A DNA stretch of 38,623 nucleotides from Candidatus Bacteroides merdipullorum (GTDB lineage: Bacteria; Bacteroidota; Bacteroidia; Bacteroidales; Bacteroidaceae): NCBI GenBank assembly GCA_019116045.1, contig DXCK01000058.1:1-38623 (forward strand), given 5' to 3'. Both the position numbers and the translations under genes were made by a program. Within the stretch, counting starts at the first letter, position 1. Each line of letters opens with the position of its first letter. Below the pieces are notes generated by a model that did no database searches, was not told the DNA's origin, and was given only the letters and a program-made list of their open reading frames with translations. This document shows, piece by piece, positions 8,400-18,772 of this stretch.

Positions 8400-10295
8400 A
8401 TGGGAATAGAACCTACAAAATACAACCTACTGAATACCATCAATTCGCCAGCAGATTTGCGACGACTCCGACCGGAACAGCTACCGGAAGTATGCCGGGA
8501 ATTGCGTGAAGACATCATACAAGAGGTGTCGCAAAACCCGGGGCACTTTGCTGCCAGCTTGGGTACCGTAGAACTGACAGTCGCCTTGCACTATGTGCTC
8601 AACACGCCCTATGACCGCATTGTATGGGACGTGGGGCATCAGGCATACGGACACAAGATTCTGACTGGCAGACGCGACTCTTTCTATACAAACCGGAAAT
8701 TGGGCGGCATCCGTCCCTTTCCATCACCTGACGAAAGCGAATACGACACATTTGCCTGCGGACATGCCTCCAACTCCATATCGGCAGCATTGGGCATGGC
8801 CGTGGCCGCCGCCCGCAAGGGGGAGAAAGATCGTCACGTGGTGGCCGTGATAGGCGACGGAAGCATGAGCGGCGGATTGGCGTTCGAAGGACTAAACAAT
8901 GCTTCTTCAACTCCGAACGACTTGCTCATCATCCTGAACGACAACGATATGGCCATTGACCGGAGCGTGGGAGGCATGAAACAATATTTGTTTAACCTGA
9001 CCACCAGCAACCGGTATAACCAGCTACGTTTCAAAACATCACGCTTGTTGTTCAAGATAGGCATCCTCAATGAAGAAAGGCGTAAGGCACTCATCCGCTT
9101 TGCCAACAGCCTGAAGTCTATGGCTGCTCAGCAGCAAAACATCTTCGAAGGGATGAACATCCGTTACTTCGGACCTATAGACGGGCATGATGTAAGAAAT
9201 CTGGCCAGGGTACTGCGCGACATTAAAGACCTGCAAGGGCCTAAAATTCTGCACCTTCACACGGTAAAAGGGAAAGGTTTTGCGCCGGCAGAGAAAGACC
9301 CAGGCACTTGGCATGCACCCGGACGTTTCAACCCCGAAACAGGAGAACGCTATGTAGCCGACAGCACCAACCTTCCTCCACTCTTTCAAGACGTGTTTGG
9401 TGAAACCTTGGTGGAGTTGGCACAACAGAACCCACGCATCGTAGGCGTAACTCCCGCCATGCCCACCGGATGCTCGATGAACAAGCTGATGGAAGCCATG
9501 CCCGACCGGGCTTTCGACGTAGGCATTGCCGAAGGCCATGCGGCCACATTCTCTGGTGGGATGGCTAAAGAGGGGTTACAACCTTTCTGTAACATTTATT
9601 CTACATTCATGCAGCGGGCGTATGACAACGTCATCCATGACATCGCTTTGCTACACTTGCCTGTCGTGCTCTGCCTGGATCGTGCAGGACTGGTAGGCGA
9701 AGACGGAGCCACACACCACGGCGTGTTCGACCTGGCCTATTTTCGCCCCATCCCCAATCTGACAATTTCCTCGCCAATGAACGAGCATGAGTTGCGCCGA
9801 CTGATGTACACAGCACAACTGCCCGGTAAAGGCCCTTTTGTCATACGCTACCCCCGTGGCAGAGGCGTGCTAACGGATTGGCGCTGCCCGTTGGAAGAAA
9901 TCCCGGTAGGAAAAGGGCGCAAATTGAAAGAAGGCAAAGACATAGCGGTTATTACTTTGGGCCCCATCGGCAATCTGGCAGCCAAAGCCATCGAGCGGGC
10001 GGAAAAAGAAAAAGGGCTTTCCATTGCCCACTATGACTTGCGCTTTCTGAAGCCGCTGGACGAAGAGATGTTGCACGAGATAGGACGAAGCTTCTGTCGC
10101 ATTGTCACCATTGAAGACGGTGTACGCAAAGGAGGCATGGGAAGTGCTATATTGGAATTCATGGCCGACAATGGCTACACACCACAGGTGAAACGCATCG
10201 GAGTGCCGGATATGTTTATAGAACACGGCAGCATCCAGGAGCTGTATCACCTTTGCCACATGGATGAAGACGAAATTGTAAAACAATTAGAATAA
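8400..10295 (+). CDS. dxs: 1-deoxy-D-xylulose-5-phosphate synthase
   Basis: This thiamine diphosphate enzyme condenses pyruvate with glyceraldehyde 3-phosphate, the first step of the MEP isoprenoid pathway. The 631-residue length is normal. His49 sits in [26 protein letters not shown] is at residues 76-91, and the thiamine-binding GDGSMSGG (152-159) is followed by LNDNDMAID. The transketolase-like pyrimidine domain has [18 protein letters not shown] and [15 protein letters not shown]. The transketolase C-terminal domain ends with [14 protein letters not shown]. The ATG at 8400 sits just after a promoter box, and no alternative is needed. trkA begins 10 bp downstream, so the two are likely one transcript. 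Confidence 0.97.
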   Translation: MGIEPTKYNLLNTINSPADLRRLRPEQLPEVCRELREDIIQEVSQNPGHFAASLGTVELTVALHYVLNTPYDRIVWDVGHQAYGHKILTGRRDSFYTNRKLGGIRPFPSPDESEYDTFACGHASNSISAALGMAVAAARKGEKDRHVVAVIGDGSMSGGLAFEGLNNASSTPNDLLIILNDNDMAIDRSVGGMKQYLFNLTTSNRYNQLRFKTSRLLFKIGILNEERRKALIRFANSLKSMAAQQQNIFEGMNIRYFGPIDGHDVRNLARVLRDIKDLQGPKILHLHTVKGKGFAPAEKDPGTWHAPGRFNPETGERYVADSTNLPPLFQDVFGETLVELAQQNPRIVGVTPAMPTGCSMNKLMEAMPDRAFDVGIAEGHAATFSGGMAKEGLQPFCNIYSTFMQRAYDNVIHDIALLHLPVVLCLDRAGLVGEDGATHHGVFDLAYFRPIPNLTISSPMNEHELRRLMYTAQLPGKGPFVIRYPRGRGVLTDWRCPLEEIPVGKGRKLKEGKDIAVITLGPIGNLAAKAIERAEKEKGLSIAHYDLRFLKPLDEEMLHEIGRSFCRIVTIEDGVRKGGMGSAILEFMADNGYTPQVKRIGVPDMFIEHGSIQELYHLCHMDEDEIVKQLE

Positions 10296-10305
10296 GTAGA
10301 CAGAC

Positions 10306-11646
10306 GTGAAAATCATCATTGCCGGTGCCGGCGCAGTAGGCACACATTTGGCTAAACTGCTATCGCGCGAGAAACAGAACATAACCTTGATGGACGATAG
10401 CGAAGAACGGCTGAGTGCCCTCAGCTCTAACTTTGATTTGATGACCATCGTTGCTTCTCCCACCTCCATCAAAGGATTGGAAGAAGTAGGTGCTAAAGAT
10501 GCCGACTTGTTTATTGCCGTTACTCCGGACGAAAGTCGAAACATGACTGCCTGCATGTTGGCAAGTAATTTGGGAGCAAAAAAAACCGTAGCCCGTATAG
10601 ACAATTACGAATATTTATTGCCACGGAACAAAGATTTTTTCCATAAACTGGGAGTTGATTCACTCATCTACCCGGAAATGTTAGCCGCCAAAGAGATTGT
10701 ATCGTCCATTCGGATGAGCTGGGTTCGTCAGTGGTGGGAATTTTACGGCGGTGCCTTGATTCTGATTGGTACCAAGATGCGCGAAAAGGCCGAAATTCTG
10801 GATGTGCCCCTGTATAAATTAGGAGGTCCTGCACTGCCCTACCACGTAGTAGCCATCAAACGCGGCAACGAAACTTTGATTCCTCGAGGAGATGATGCCA
10901 TACGGCTGAATGACATTGTATATTTTACAACCACACGAAAATATTTACCCTATGTGCGAAAAATCACGGGGAAAGAAGATTATGTAGATGTACGCAACGT
11001 CATGATAATGGGAGGCAGCCGAATCGCCGTCCGTACAGCACAATATGTGCCCGATTACATGCAAGTGAAAATTGTGGATAACGACCTGAATCGGTGCAAT
11101 CATCTGACAGAATTGCTGGATGACAAAACCATGATAATCAATGGTGACGGGCGAGACATGGATTTGCTGGTGGAAGAAGGGTTGAAAAACACAGAAGCTT
11201 TCGTAGCATTGACCGGGAACTCTGAAACAAACATATTGGCCTGCCTGGCTGCTAAGCGGATGGGGGTCAGCAAGACCGTAGCCGAAGTGGAGAACATAGA
11301 TTACATCGGCATGGCCGAAAGTTTAGATATCGGCTCAGTCATCAACAAAAAGATGATAACGGCCAGTCATATCTACCAAATGATGCTGGATGCTGATGTG
11401 AGCAACGTGAAATGCCTGACATTTGCCAATGCAGACGTAGCAGAATTTACCGTAAAAGAGGGTTCTTTAATTACGAAACATCCAGTAAAAGACCTCGGCT
11501 TCCCCAAAGGAGTCACCATCGGAGGGCTGATACGCAATGGCGAAGGTGTCGTGGTAATGGGTAACACACAGATACAGCCCGGCGACCATGTAGTAGTTTT
11601 CTGCCTGAGCATGATGATAAAGAAGGTAGAAAAGTTTTTTAATTAA
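10306..11646 (+). CDS. trkA: Trk potassium uptake regulatory subunit TrkA
   Basis: This cytoplasmic NAD(H)-binding gating subunit of the Trk K+ transporter has 446 residues and two tandem RCK units. The first Rossmann motif is IIIAGAGAVGTHLA near residue 3. The second unit begins about residue 228 with VMIMGGSRIA, and each unit is followed by a TrkA_C-type beta domain. The start is GTG at 10306, 10 bp after dxs; the Rossmann strand begins immediately, so no other start fits. In several Bacteroides I recall trkH following trkA. Here the next gene is nuoA, so the membrane partner TrkH must be elsewhere. No terminator separates trkA from nuoA, but nuoA has its own promoter box. Confidence 0.95.
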   Translation: MKIIIAGAGAVGTHLAKLLSREKQNITLMDDSEERLSALSSNFDLMTIVASPTSIKGLEEVGAKDADLFIAVTPDESRNMTACMLASNLGAKKTVARIDNYEYLLPRNKDFFHKLGVDSLIYPEMLAAKEIVSSIRMSWVRQWWEFYGGALILIGTKMREKAEILDVPLYKLGGPALPYHVVAIKRGNETLIPRGDDAIRLNDIVYFTTTRKYLPYVRKITGKEDYVDVRNVMIMGGSRIAVRTAQYVPDYMQVKIVDNDLNRCNHLTELLDDKTMIINGDGRDMDLLVEEGLKNTEAFVALTGNSETNILACLAAKRMGVSKTVAEVENIDYIGMAESLDIGSVINKKMITASHIYQMMLDADVSNVKCLTFANADVAEFTVKEGSLITKHPVKDLGFPKGVTIGGLIRNGEGVVVMGNTQIQPGDHVVVFCLSMMIKKVEKFFN

Positions 11647-11712
11647 AACCAAAAATTGTAAAATATTAATCTTTTGTCACGTAGAGATAGCAAACAGCAG
11701 AGATAGTTGTTG

Positions 11713-11720
11713 TATCTTTG
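11713..11720 (+). promoter_or_regulatory. Candidate -7 box for the nuo operon
   Basis: TATCTTTG matches TAnnTTTG, 58 bp before the nuoA ATG, in a 132 bp AT-rich gap after trkA. A TTTG occurs further upstream but beyond the usual spacing. Confidence 0.5.
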
Positions 11721-11778
11721 CGCGTTGTAATTTAATATTTATAACACATCATATATATGTACAAAATCTTATAGATTT

Positions 11779-12129
11779 ATGAACTTCATTTTTTTAGTCA
11801 CCGTCGTGCTGACGGCCCTCATCTTTGTGGGACTCGTTGTCGTGATTGCCAACGCGATAGCGCCGCGCTCCTACAATCCGCAGAAGATGGAGCCTTATGA
11901 GTGTGGTATCCCTACCCGTGGTAAAACTTGGATGCAATTCCACGTAGGTTACTACTTGTTTGCCATCCTGTTCCTGATGTTCGAGGTCGAGACCGTGTTC
12001 CTCTTCCCGTGGGCGGTCATCACTGCCGAATTGGGCGTTGCCGGATTATGTAGCGTATTGTTTTTCTTATTCATTTTAATTCTGGGCCTTGCATACGCCT
12101 GGAGGAAAGGAGCTTTGGAATGGAAGTAA
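11779..12129 (+). CDS. nuoA: NADH-quinone oxidoreductase subunit A
   Basis: This small membrane subunit of respiratory complex I sits at the junction of the membrane arm and the quinone-binding module. Its 116 residues form three transmembrane helices. The conserved loop MEPYECGIP (about residues 37-45) and the helix [19 protein letters not shown], with its buried acidic residues, are hallmarks of NuoA/ND3. It opens the nuo operon and overlaps nuoB by 10 bp, implying coupled translation. Confidence 0.97.
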   Translation: MNFIFLVTVVLTALIFVGLVVVIANAIAPRSYNPQKMEPYECGIPTRGKTWMQFHVGYYLFAILFLMFEVETVFLFPWAVITAELGVAGLCSVLFFLFILILGLAYAWRKGALEWK

Positions 12130-12707
12130 CCAAAAGACCCAAAATCAAGTCTATCCCCTACGAAGAGTTCCAAGATAATGAAACCTTGGAAAAAATAATC
12201 CAAGAGCTGAATGCCGGTGGCGTCAATGTCATGGTAGGTGCTTTGGATGACCTTATCGACTGGGGACGCAGTAACTCACTTTGGCCGTTGACATTCGCCA
12301 CGAGCTGTTGCGGTATCGAGTTCATGGCCGTTGCCTCTGCCCGTTATGATATGGCACGCTTTGGTTTTGAAGTAACCCGTAACAGTCCCCGTCAGGCTGA
12401 TGTCATCTTGGTGAACGGTACCATTACCTATAAGATGGCTCCCGTACTGAAGCGTTTGTATGACCAGATGGCAGACCCGAAGTATGTAGTGGCCGTGGGC
12501 GGATGCGCCGTAAGCGGCGGCCCCTTCAGAAAGTCCTACCATGTTGTACAGGGTGTGGATCAAATTCTTCCGGTAGATGTCTATGTACCTGGTTGCCCGC
12601 CACGTCCCGAAGCTTTTCTATATGGCATGATGCAATTGCAGCGCAAGGTCAAAATTGAAAAGTTTTTCGGAGGAGTTAACAGAAAAGAAAAGGAAACAGA
12701 AGAATAA
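12120..12707 (+). CDS. nuoB: NADH-quinone oxidoreductase subunit B
   Basis: This peripheral subunit carries the terminal iron-sulphur cluster N2, which passes electrons to quinone. The four ligands are visible: Cys63 and Cys64 in [11 protein letters not shown], Cys129 in [10 protein letters not shown] and Cys159 in [10 protein letters not shown]. The 195-residue length is typical. The frame overlaps the last 10 bp of nuoA, and nuoCD starts 3 bp after the stop. The C-terminal tail is charged ([12 protein letters not shown]), which is not conserved in the family at large. Confidence 0.97.
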   Translation: MEVTKRPKIKSIPYEEFQDNETLEKIIQELNAGGVNVMVGALDDLIDWGRSNSLWPLTFATSCCGIEFMAVASARYDMARFGFEVTRNSPRQADVILVNGTITYKMAPVLKRLYDQMADPKYVVAVGGCAVSGGPFRKSYHVVQGVDQILPVDVYVPGCPPRPEAFLYGMMQLQRKVKIEKFFGGVNRKEKETEE

Positions 12708-12710
12708 AAT

Positions 12711-14303
12711 ATGGAGAATACAATATATGTAAAGCCGGAAGACTTGCACAGCACAATGTCGCGTCTGCGCAAGGAAAAGCAAATGGACTTCCTGAGAAGC
12801 CTGACCGGCATGGACTGGGGAGTTCCCGATGAGAAAGACACGGAAGACACCTTACGGGGCTTGGGAGTGGTCTACCATTTGGAATCGACCATAACCGGTG
12901 AGAGAATGGTAGTCAAAACATCCACGCTGGATCGTGAATACCCCGAATTGTCCACCGTATGTGACATTTGGAAGGGTGCCGACCTGCCTGAACGTGAAGC
13001 CTATGATTTCTTCGGTATCGTGTTCATCGGCCATCCTGACATGCGCCGCCTGTTCCTGCGCAACGACTGGGTGGGCTATCCGTTCCGCAAAGACAATGAC
13101 CCCTCCAAGGAAAATCCCTTGCGTATGGACAACGAAGAGACCATCGACGTAACCAGCGAAGTGGATCTGACTCCCGACGGAGCTTCCAAAGAGAAAAAAA
13201 ATGAAGTCTTTAACAACGAAGAATATGTGGTGAACATCGGACCTCAGCATCCTTCCACGCACGGCGTCCTGCGTCTCCGCGTATCATTGGACGGTGAAAT
13301 TATCCGCAAGGTAGACCCGAACTGCGGATACATCCACCGGGGCATCGAAAAGATGAACGAAAGCCTCACCTACCCCCAGACCTTGGCTTTGACCGACCGT
13401 CTGGATTACTTAGGTGCGATGCAGAGCCGCCATGCGCTGTGCATGTGTATTGAGCAAGCTATGGGCGTAGAGGTGAGTGACCGCGTAAAGGTCATCCGTA
13501 CTATCATGGACGAGTTGCAACGTATAGACTCGCACATCCTGTACTTCGCCTGTCTCTGTCAGGATATGGGTGCCACAACGGCTTTCTTGTACGGCTTCCG
13601 CGACCGTGAAAAAGTACTCGACATTTTCGAGGAGACTTGTGGCGGCCGCCTCATCCTGAACTACAACACCATCGGCGGCGTACAGGCCGACATTCATCCA
13701 AATTTCGTACATCGTGTAAAGGAGTTCATCCCCTACATGCGCCACAACCTCCAGGAATATTTCGATGTGTTTATCAACAATGTCATAGTACAGCAGCGTC
13801 TGAAAGGCGTGGGCGTACTGAGCCGTGAAGATGCCATCTCTTTTGGCGCCACCGGCGGTACAGGACGTGCCAGCGGCTGGGCCTGCGACGTGCGCAAGCG
13901 CATCCCCTACGGTGTGTATGACAAGGTGGACTTTAAGGAAATCACCTATACGGAAGGCGACTGTATGGCCCGTCTCATGGTTCGTATGGATGAGATTCTG
14001 GAGAGTCTGCACATCATCGAACAGTTAATAGACAACATCCCCGAAGGACCGTACCAGGAAAAGATGAAGCCCATCATCCGTGTGCCGGAAGGCTCGTATT
14101 ACGCAGCCGTGGAAGGCAGCCGTGGCGAATTCGGCGTGTACTTGGAGAGCAAGGGCGACAAGACGCCTTACCGCCTGCACTATCGTTCGACAGGACTGCC
14201 CCTCGTAGGCACATTGGACACGCTTTGCCGGGGTGCCAAGATTGCCGACCTGATAGCTATCAGCGGTACGTTGGACTACATCATCCCCGACATAGACAGA
14301 TAA
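12711..14303 (+). CDS. nuoCD: Fused NADH-quinone oxidoreductase subunits C and D
   Basis: The 530-residue protein joins the NuoC and NuoD subunits of the hydrophilic arm. Residues 1 to about 135 are NuoC-like (EREAYDFFGIVFIGHPDMRR, residues 94-113). A charged linker runs from about 135 to 170. NuoD starts at about 171 with VVNIGPQHPSTHGVLRLR and continues through CGYIHRGIEK and DRLDYLGAMQSRHA, which help form the quinone site. Fusion of C and D is known in E. coli and in Bacteroidetes. The NuoC part is shorter than the free subunit. nuoH follows after 40 bp. Confidence 0.96.
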   Translation: MENTIYVKPEDLHSTMSRLRKEKQMDFLRSLTGMDWGVPDEKDTEDTLRGLGVVYHLESTITGERMVVKTSTLDREYPELSTVCDIWKGADLPEREAYDFFGIVFIGHPDMRRLFLRNDWVGYPFRKDNDPSKENPLRMDNEETIDVTSEVDLTPDGASKEKKNEVFNNEEYVVNIGPQHPSTHGVLRLRVSLDGEIIRKVDPNCGYIHRGIEKMNESLTYPQTLALTDRLDYLGAMQSRHALCMCIEQAMGVEVSDRVKVIRTIMDELQRIDSHILYFACLCQDMGATTAFLYGFRDREKVLDIFEETCGGRLILNYNTIGGVQADIHPNFVHRVKEFIPYMRHNLQEYFDVFINNVIVQQRLKGVGVLSREDAISFGATGGTGRASGWACDVRKRIPYGVYDKVDFKEITYTEGDCMARLMVRMDEILESLHIIEQLIDNIPEGPYQEKMKPIIRVPEGSYYAAVEGSRGEFGVYLESKGDKTPYRLHYRSTGLPLVGTLDTLCRGAKIADLIAISGTLDYIIPDIDR

Positions 14304-14343
14304 TGAATACATTAGCACTTTAATCATATTAATACGTTAAAAA

Positions 14344-15420
14344 ATGTTCGATTTTAGTATTGTATCAAGCTGGATACACCAGATGCTGACATCCGTCATG
14401 CCCGAGGGCTTGGCTATCTTCATCGAGTGTGTAGTAGTAGGAGTATGCATCGTGCTGATGTATGCCATCCTTGCCATCCTGTTGATTTATATGGAGCGCA
14501 AGATATGCGGCTTCTTCCAGTGCCGCCTGGGTCCGATGCGTGTGGGCCCTTACGGAACTATCCAAGTGATCTGCGACGTACTGAAGATGCTGACCAAGGA
14601 AATCTTTACGCCGAAAACAGTAGACAAATGGCTTTACAACCTGGCACCCTACATGGTGCTGTTGGCCTCTTTCCTAACCTTTGCCTGCCTGCCCATGAAC
14701 AAGGGTATGGAAGTGCTGGACTTCAACGTCGGCATATTCTTCGTAATGGCCGCTTCCAGCATCGGTGTGGTAGGTATCCTGCTGGCTGGTTGGAGCTCGA
14801 ACAGCAAATACTCCCTCATCGGAGCCATGCGTAGCGGCGCCCAAATTATCAGTTACGAACTTTCCGCGGGTTTGAGCATCCTGACAATGGTTGTCCTGAC
14901 CGGCACCATGCAGATTTCTGAAATTGTAGGTGGACAGGCAGATGGATGGCTCATCTTCAAGGGACATATTCCAGCCATCATTGCTTTCATCATCTACCTG
15001 ATTGCCAGCAATGCAGAGTGTAACCGCGGCCCGTTTGACTTGCCCGAAGCAGAAAGTGAGTTGACCGCTGGTTATCACACCGAATATAGCGGTATGCACT
15101 TCGGTTTCTTCTACCTGGCCGAGTATCTGAACCTGTTCATCGTATCGGCTATCGCCGCTACCGTGTTCCTGGGCGGTTGGATGCCTTTACACATTCCCGG
15201 ATTGGATGGCTTCAATATGGTAATGGATTATATTCCCGGAGTCATTTGGTTCTTTGCCAAAGCATTCTTCGTAGTATTCTTGATGATGTGGATGCGCTGG
15301 ACGTTCCCCCGCCTGCGAATCGACCAGATTCTGAAACTGGAATGGAAATACTTAGTACCAATCTCGATGGTCAACCTGCTGCTCATGGCATTGGTAGCCA
15401 CCTTCGGATTACACTTTTAA
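14344..15420 (+). CDS. nuoH: NADH-quinone oxidoreductase subunit H
   Basis: This membrane subunit lines the quinone chamber of complex I. The 358-residue product has about eight transmembrane helices. Family motifs are [11 protein letters not shown], then the [10 protein letters not shown] loop, and [20 protein letters not shown], whose acidic residues link quinone chemistry to proton pumping. The first 30 residues form an extra hydrophobic helix. It is followed after 22 bp by nuoI, its contact partner. Confidence 0.97.
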   Translation: MFDFSIVSSWIHQMLTSVMPEGLAIFIECVVVGVCIVLMYAILAILLIYMERKICGFFQCRLGPMRVGPYGTIQVICDVLKMLTKEIFTPKTVDKWLYNLAPYMVLLASFLTFACLPMNKGMEVLDFNVGIFFVMAASSIGVVGILLAGWSSNSKYSLIGAMRSGAQIISYELSAGLSILTMVVLTGTMQISEIVGGQADGWLIFKGHIPAIIAFIIYLIASNAECNRGPFDLPEAESELTAGYHTEYSGMHFGFFYLAEYLNLFIVSAIAATVFLGGWMPLHIPGLDGFNMVMDYIPGVIWFFAKAFFVVFLMMWMRWTFPRLRIDQILKLEWKYLVPISMVNLLLMALVATFGLHF

Positions 15421-15442
15421 CCCAAAAAGTTTGTGACTATTT

Positions 15443-15916
15443 ATGGAAGAAAAAGATACATATTTCAGTGGGTTGTCTAAGGGGGTGCGTAGCCTGTGCA
15501 TCGGACTGAAGACGACCATGCGTGAATTTTTCACGAAAAAAGTGACGGAACAATATCCTGAGAACCGGAAAGAGCTAAAGATGTTCGACCGTTTTCGCGG
15601 GACGTTGACCATGCCCCACAACGAAAGCAACGAACACCACTGTATCGCCTGTGGTCTGTGCCAAATGGCCTGCCCCAACGGCACCATTAAGGTGAGCAGC
15701 GAAACCATAACAACTGAAGACGGCAAAAAGAAGAAAATATTGGCCAAATATGAATACAATCTCGGCTCATGTATTTTTTGCCAGTTGTGCGTTAATGCCT
15801 GTCCTCATAATGCTATCACGTTCGACCAAGTGTTCGAACATGCCGTGTTCGATCGCTCTAAGTTGATTTTGACATTGAATCATCCGGGCAGTCACGTAGA
15901 AGAGAAGAAAAAGTAA
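15443..15916 (+). CDS. nuoI: NADH-quinone oxidoreductase subunit I, 2[4Fe-4S] ferredoxin-like
   Basis: This hydrophilic-arm subunit holds clusters N6a and N6b, which relay electrons to NuoB. Two CxxCxxCxxxCP motifs are seen: Cys67, 70, 73 and 77 (CIACGLCQMACP) and Cys110, 113, 116 and 120 (CIFCQLCVNACP). The protein has 157 residues; the first 60 are amphipathic and dock on NuoH. With no NuoEFG encoded here, NuoI may be the outermost electron-entry subunit and could accept electrons from a soluble ferredoxin. That is inference from related 11-subunit complexes. Confidence 0.97.
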   Translation: MEEKDTYFSGLSKGVRSLCIGLKTTMREFFTKKVTEQYPENRKELKMFDRFRGTLTMPHNESNEHHCIACGLCQMACPNGTIKVSSETITTEDGKKKKILAKYEYNLGSCIFCQLCVNACPHNAITFDQVFEHAVFDRSKLILTLNHPGSHVEEKKK

Positions 15917-15949
15917 AGATTAATATTTAAGCAATAAGCACTTATAGAC

Positions 15950-16462
15950 ATGGAAATAACTCTTGAAACAGTAGTTTTCTACTTCCTTGCGGCCTTCATC
16001 GCCGTATTTTCCATCCTGACGGTGACCACCAACCGCATTGTGCGCGCGGCCACTTACTTGCTGTTCGTACTGTTCGGCACGGCGGGTTTCTATTTCCTGC
16101 TGGGATATACCTTCCTGGGGGCAGTACAAATTATGGTATATGCCGGAGGCGTCGTCGTGCTCTACGTATTCTCCATCTTCCTAACCAGCGGAGAAGGAGC
16201 CAAGTTCCAGAAATTGAAGAAAAGCCGTTTTTGGGCAGCCTTGGGCACCACGCTCGCAGGAGGTATCATCGTATTGTTCGTACTGTTAAAGCATAAATTC
16301 CTGGCTCCGGTAGACATTGAATATGCCGAAACCGGATTCAAGGAAATCGGCATGCAGATGTTGAGCAGTGACAAATACGGATATTTATTGCCTTTCGAAG
16401 CAGTCAGCGTTTTACTGTTGGCATGCATCATTGGTGGATTGTTAATCGCACGTAAAAGATAA
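15950..16462 (+). CDS. nuoJ: NADH-quinone oxidoreductase subunit J
   Basis: This membrane-arm subunit has 170 residues and about five transmembrane helices. The conserved helix GAVQIMVYAGGVVVLYVF (about residues 57-74) contains the pi-bulge region of NuoJ/ND6 implicated in coupling. It ends with a last helix and a basic tail (IARKR). nuoK starts 8 bp after the stop. Confidence 0.95.
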   Translation: MEITLETVVFYFLAAFIAVFSILTVTTNRIVRAATYLLFVLFGTAGFYFLLGYTFLGAVQIMVYAGGVVVLYVFSIFLTSGEGAKFQKLKKSRFWAALGTTLAGGIIVLFVLLKHKFLAPVDIEYAETGFKEIGMQMLSSDKYGYLLPFEAVSVLLLACIIGGLLIARKR

Positions 16463-16470
16463 ACATTGCT

Positions 16471-16779
16471 ATGGTACATTTAGAATTTTATCTGATAGTT
16501 TCAACTATCATGCTTTTTGCAGGCGTCTATGGTTTCTTTACCCGGCGTAACACGCTGCACATGCTTATTTCGATTGAGTTGGTATTGAATGCAACAGATA
16601 TCAACTTCGCTGTGTTCAACCGCTATTTGTTCCCTGGCATGTTAGAAGGCTATTTCTTTGCCCTTTTCGCCATTGCTATTGCTGCTGCGGAAACGGCTAT
16701 TGCAATCGCCATCATGATTAATATCTACCGAAACATACGCAGTATTCAGGTGAATCGCTTGGAGGAGTTGAAGTGGTAA
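16471..16779 (+). CDS. nuoK: NADH-quinone oxidoreductase subunit K
   Basis: This small antiporter-related membrane subunit, NuoK/ND4L, has 102 residues and three transmembrane helices. Conserved elements are LHMLISIELVLNATDINF, with a buried glutamate in helix 2, and AIAAAETAIAIAIMINIYR, with a second in helix 3. Both glutamates belong to the proton path of complex I. The ATG lies 8 bp after nuoJ. Confidence 0.96.
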   Translation: MVHLEFYLIVSTIMLFAGVYGFFTRRNTLHMLISIELVLNATDINFAVFNRYLFPGMLEGYFFALFAIAIAAAETAIAIAIMINIYRNIRSIQVNRLEELKW

Positions 16780-16817
16780 ATTGATTGAAGTGACAAACTA
16801 ATAACAGAAACAACAAT

Positions 16818-18716
16818 ATGGAATATACGATTCTAATTCTACTGCTTCCTTTCCTCTCATTCCTGATTCTTGGGATCGGAGGCAAATGGATGTCGCACCG
16901 GACAGCTGGTTTGATCGGCACAGTGGTGTTGGGCGCAGTAACAGTATTATCCTATGCGACAGCAGCCATCTATTTTAGCAATCCACGTCTGGCTGATGGC
17001 ACTTTTGAGACCTTGATTCCCTACAACTTTACTTGGCTTCCTTTCACAGATAAGCTAAGCATAGATATGGGCATCTTGCTTGATCCAATATCCGTAATGA
17101 TGCTGATTGTTATCAGTACAGTATCGTTCATGGTACATATTTACTCGTTCGGCTATATGAAAGGCGAAGTCGGCTTCCAACGCTACTACGCTTTCCTTTC
17201 GCTGTTCACGATGTCCATGCTGGGACTGGTGGTGGCTACCAACATCTTCCAAATGTACCTGTTTTGGGAGTTGGTGGGTGTCTCCTCATACCTGTTGATT
17301 GGGTTCTATTACACGAAACCTTCGGCTATTGCGGCGTCCAAAAAAGCATTTATTGTAACACGCTTCGCAGACTTAGGATTCCTGATTGGTATTCTGATCT
17401 ACGGTTACTTTGCTGAGACCTACACATTCACTCCCGACCAGATGGCTTTGGCTAAAGGCGGTGCAGCCATGTTGCCATTGGCATTAGGACTGATGTTCAT
17501 TGGCGGTGCCGGTAAGAGTGCGATGTTTCCGCTGCACATCTGGCTGCCGGATGCCATGGAAGGCCCGACACCTGTCAGTGCTTTGATTCATGCCGCTACG
17601 ATGGTAGTCGCCGGTGTTTACCTGGTGGCACGCATGTTCCCGCTATTCATTGAATACGCTCCCTCCACTCTGCACATTGTAGCCTATGTAGGTGCGTTCA
17701 CAGCCTTCTTCGCTGCCAGCATTGCTTGTGTGCAGACGGATATCAAACGTGTACTTGCCTTCTCAACTATTTCTCAGATTGGTTTCATGATGGTGGCTCT
17801 GGGTGTCTGCACTGCCAGCGACCCGCACCATGGCGGTTTGGGTTACATGGCAAGTATGTACCACTTGTTTACACACGCTATGTTCAAGGCTTTGCTCTTC
17901 TTGGGTGCAGGTAGCATCATCCATGCTGTGCACAGTAACGAGATGTCAGCCATGGGAGGTTTGCGTAAGCACATGCCTATCACGCACATTACGTTCCTGA
18001 TTGCCTGCCTGGCCATTGCAGGTATCCCGCCGTTCACCGGTTTCTTCTCGAAAGACGAGATTCTGGCAGCCTGCTTCCAATTCAGTCCGGTAATGGGTTG
18101 GATTATGACGGTGATTGCAGCTATGACGGCATTTTATATGTTCCGTCTGTATTACGGTATCTTCTGGGGCAAAGAGAACAAAGAGCTTCACGCAGCCCAT
18201 ACACCGCATGAAAGTCCTCTGACCATGACCTTCCCGCTGATGTTCTTGGCTGCTATCACAGTAGTTGGTGGTTGGCAGTTCATCCTGCCGTTCGGCCATT
18301 TTATCAGCTCCAATGGTCATTCCTATGACATTCACCTCGACCCGACAATAGCTATCACAAGTGTTGTCATTGCCGTGGTTGCCATAGCATTGGCTACTTT
18401 CATTTATGCGAAAGAGAAACAGCCCGTAGCCGATGCGCTGGCTCGCCGTCTCCGTGGTTTGTGGACTGCCGCTTATCATCGCTTCTACATTGACGAGATT
18501 TATCAGTTTATCACACACCGGATTATCTTCCGCTGTATTTCCACGCCTATCGCTTGGTGGGACCGCCACGTTGTGGACGGTTTCTTCAACTTCCTGGCAT
18601 GGAGCTCGAATGCGGGTAGTGATTCCATCCGCACGTTACAGAGCGGCCGCGTACAACAGTATGCGCTCGTATTCCTGTTGGGCGTATTGGCACTGATATT
18701 GATTCTGTTGCTGTAA
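16818..18716 (+). CDS. nuoL: NADH-quinone oxidoreductase subunit L
   Basis: This distal antiporter-like proton-pumping subunit of complex I has 632 residues and about sixteen helices. Visible motifs are FQMYLFWELVGVSSYLLIGF, with the key glutamate; GAGKSAMFPLHIWLPDAMEG, with the conserved lysine; and PVSALIHAATMVVAGVYL, followed by QTDIKRVLAFSTISQIGFM. The C-terminal stretch (residues about 540-632) includes the lateral amphipathic helix typical of NuoL and ends in a last transmembrane segment. nuoM starts 56 bp later. Confidence 0.97.
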   Translation: MEYTILILLLPFLSFLILGIGGKWMSHRTAGLIGTVVLGAVTVLSYATAAIYFSNPRLADGTFETLIPYNFTWLPFTDKLSIDMGILLDPISVMMLIVISTVSFMVHIYSFGYMKGEVGFQRYYAFLSLFTMSMLGLVVATNIFQMYLFWELVGVSSYLLIGFYYTKPSAIAASKKAFIVTRFADLGFLIGILIYGYFAETYTFTPDQMALAKGGAAMLPLALGLMFIGGAGKSAMFPLHIWLPDAMEGPTPVSALIHAATMVVAGVYLVARMFPLFIEYAPSTLHIVAYVGAFTAFFAASIACVQTDIKRVLAFSTISQIGFMMVALGVCTASDPHHGGLGYMASMYHLFTHAMFKALLFLGAGSIIHAVHSNEMSAMGGLRKHMPITHITFLIACLAIAGIPPFTGFFSKDEILAACFQFSPVMGWIMTVIAAMTAFYMFRLYYGIFWGKENKELHAAHTPHESPLTMTFPLMFLAAITVVGGWQFILPFGHFISSNGHSYDIHLDPTIAITSVVIAVVAIALATFIYAKEKQPVADALARRLRGLWTAAYHRFYIDEIYQFITHRIIFRCISTPIAWWDRHVVDGFFNFLAWSSNAGSDSIRTLQSGRVQQYALVFLLGVLALILILLL

Positions 18717-18772
18717 CCAATGTGCAAGTGATTAATTAACATAGAAATCTTAATTATTAAATATCACATAAG

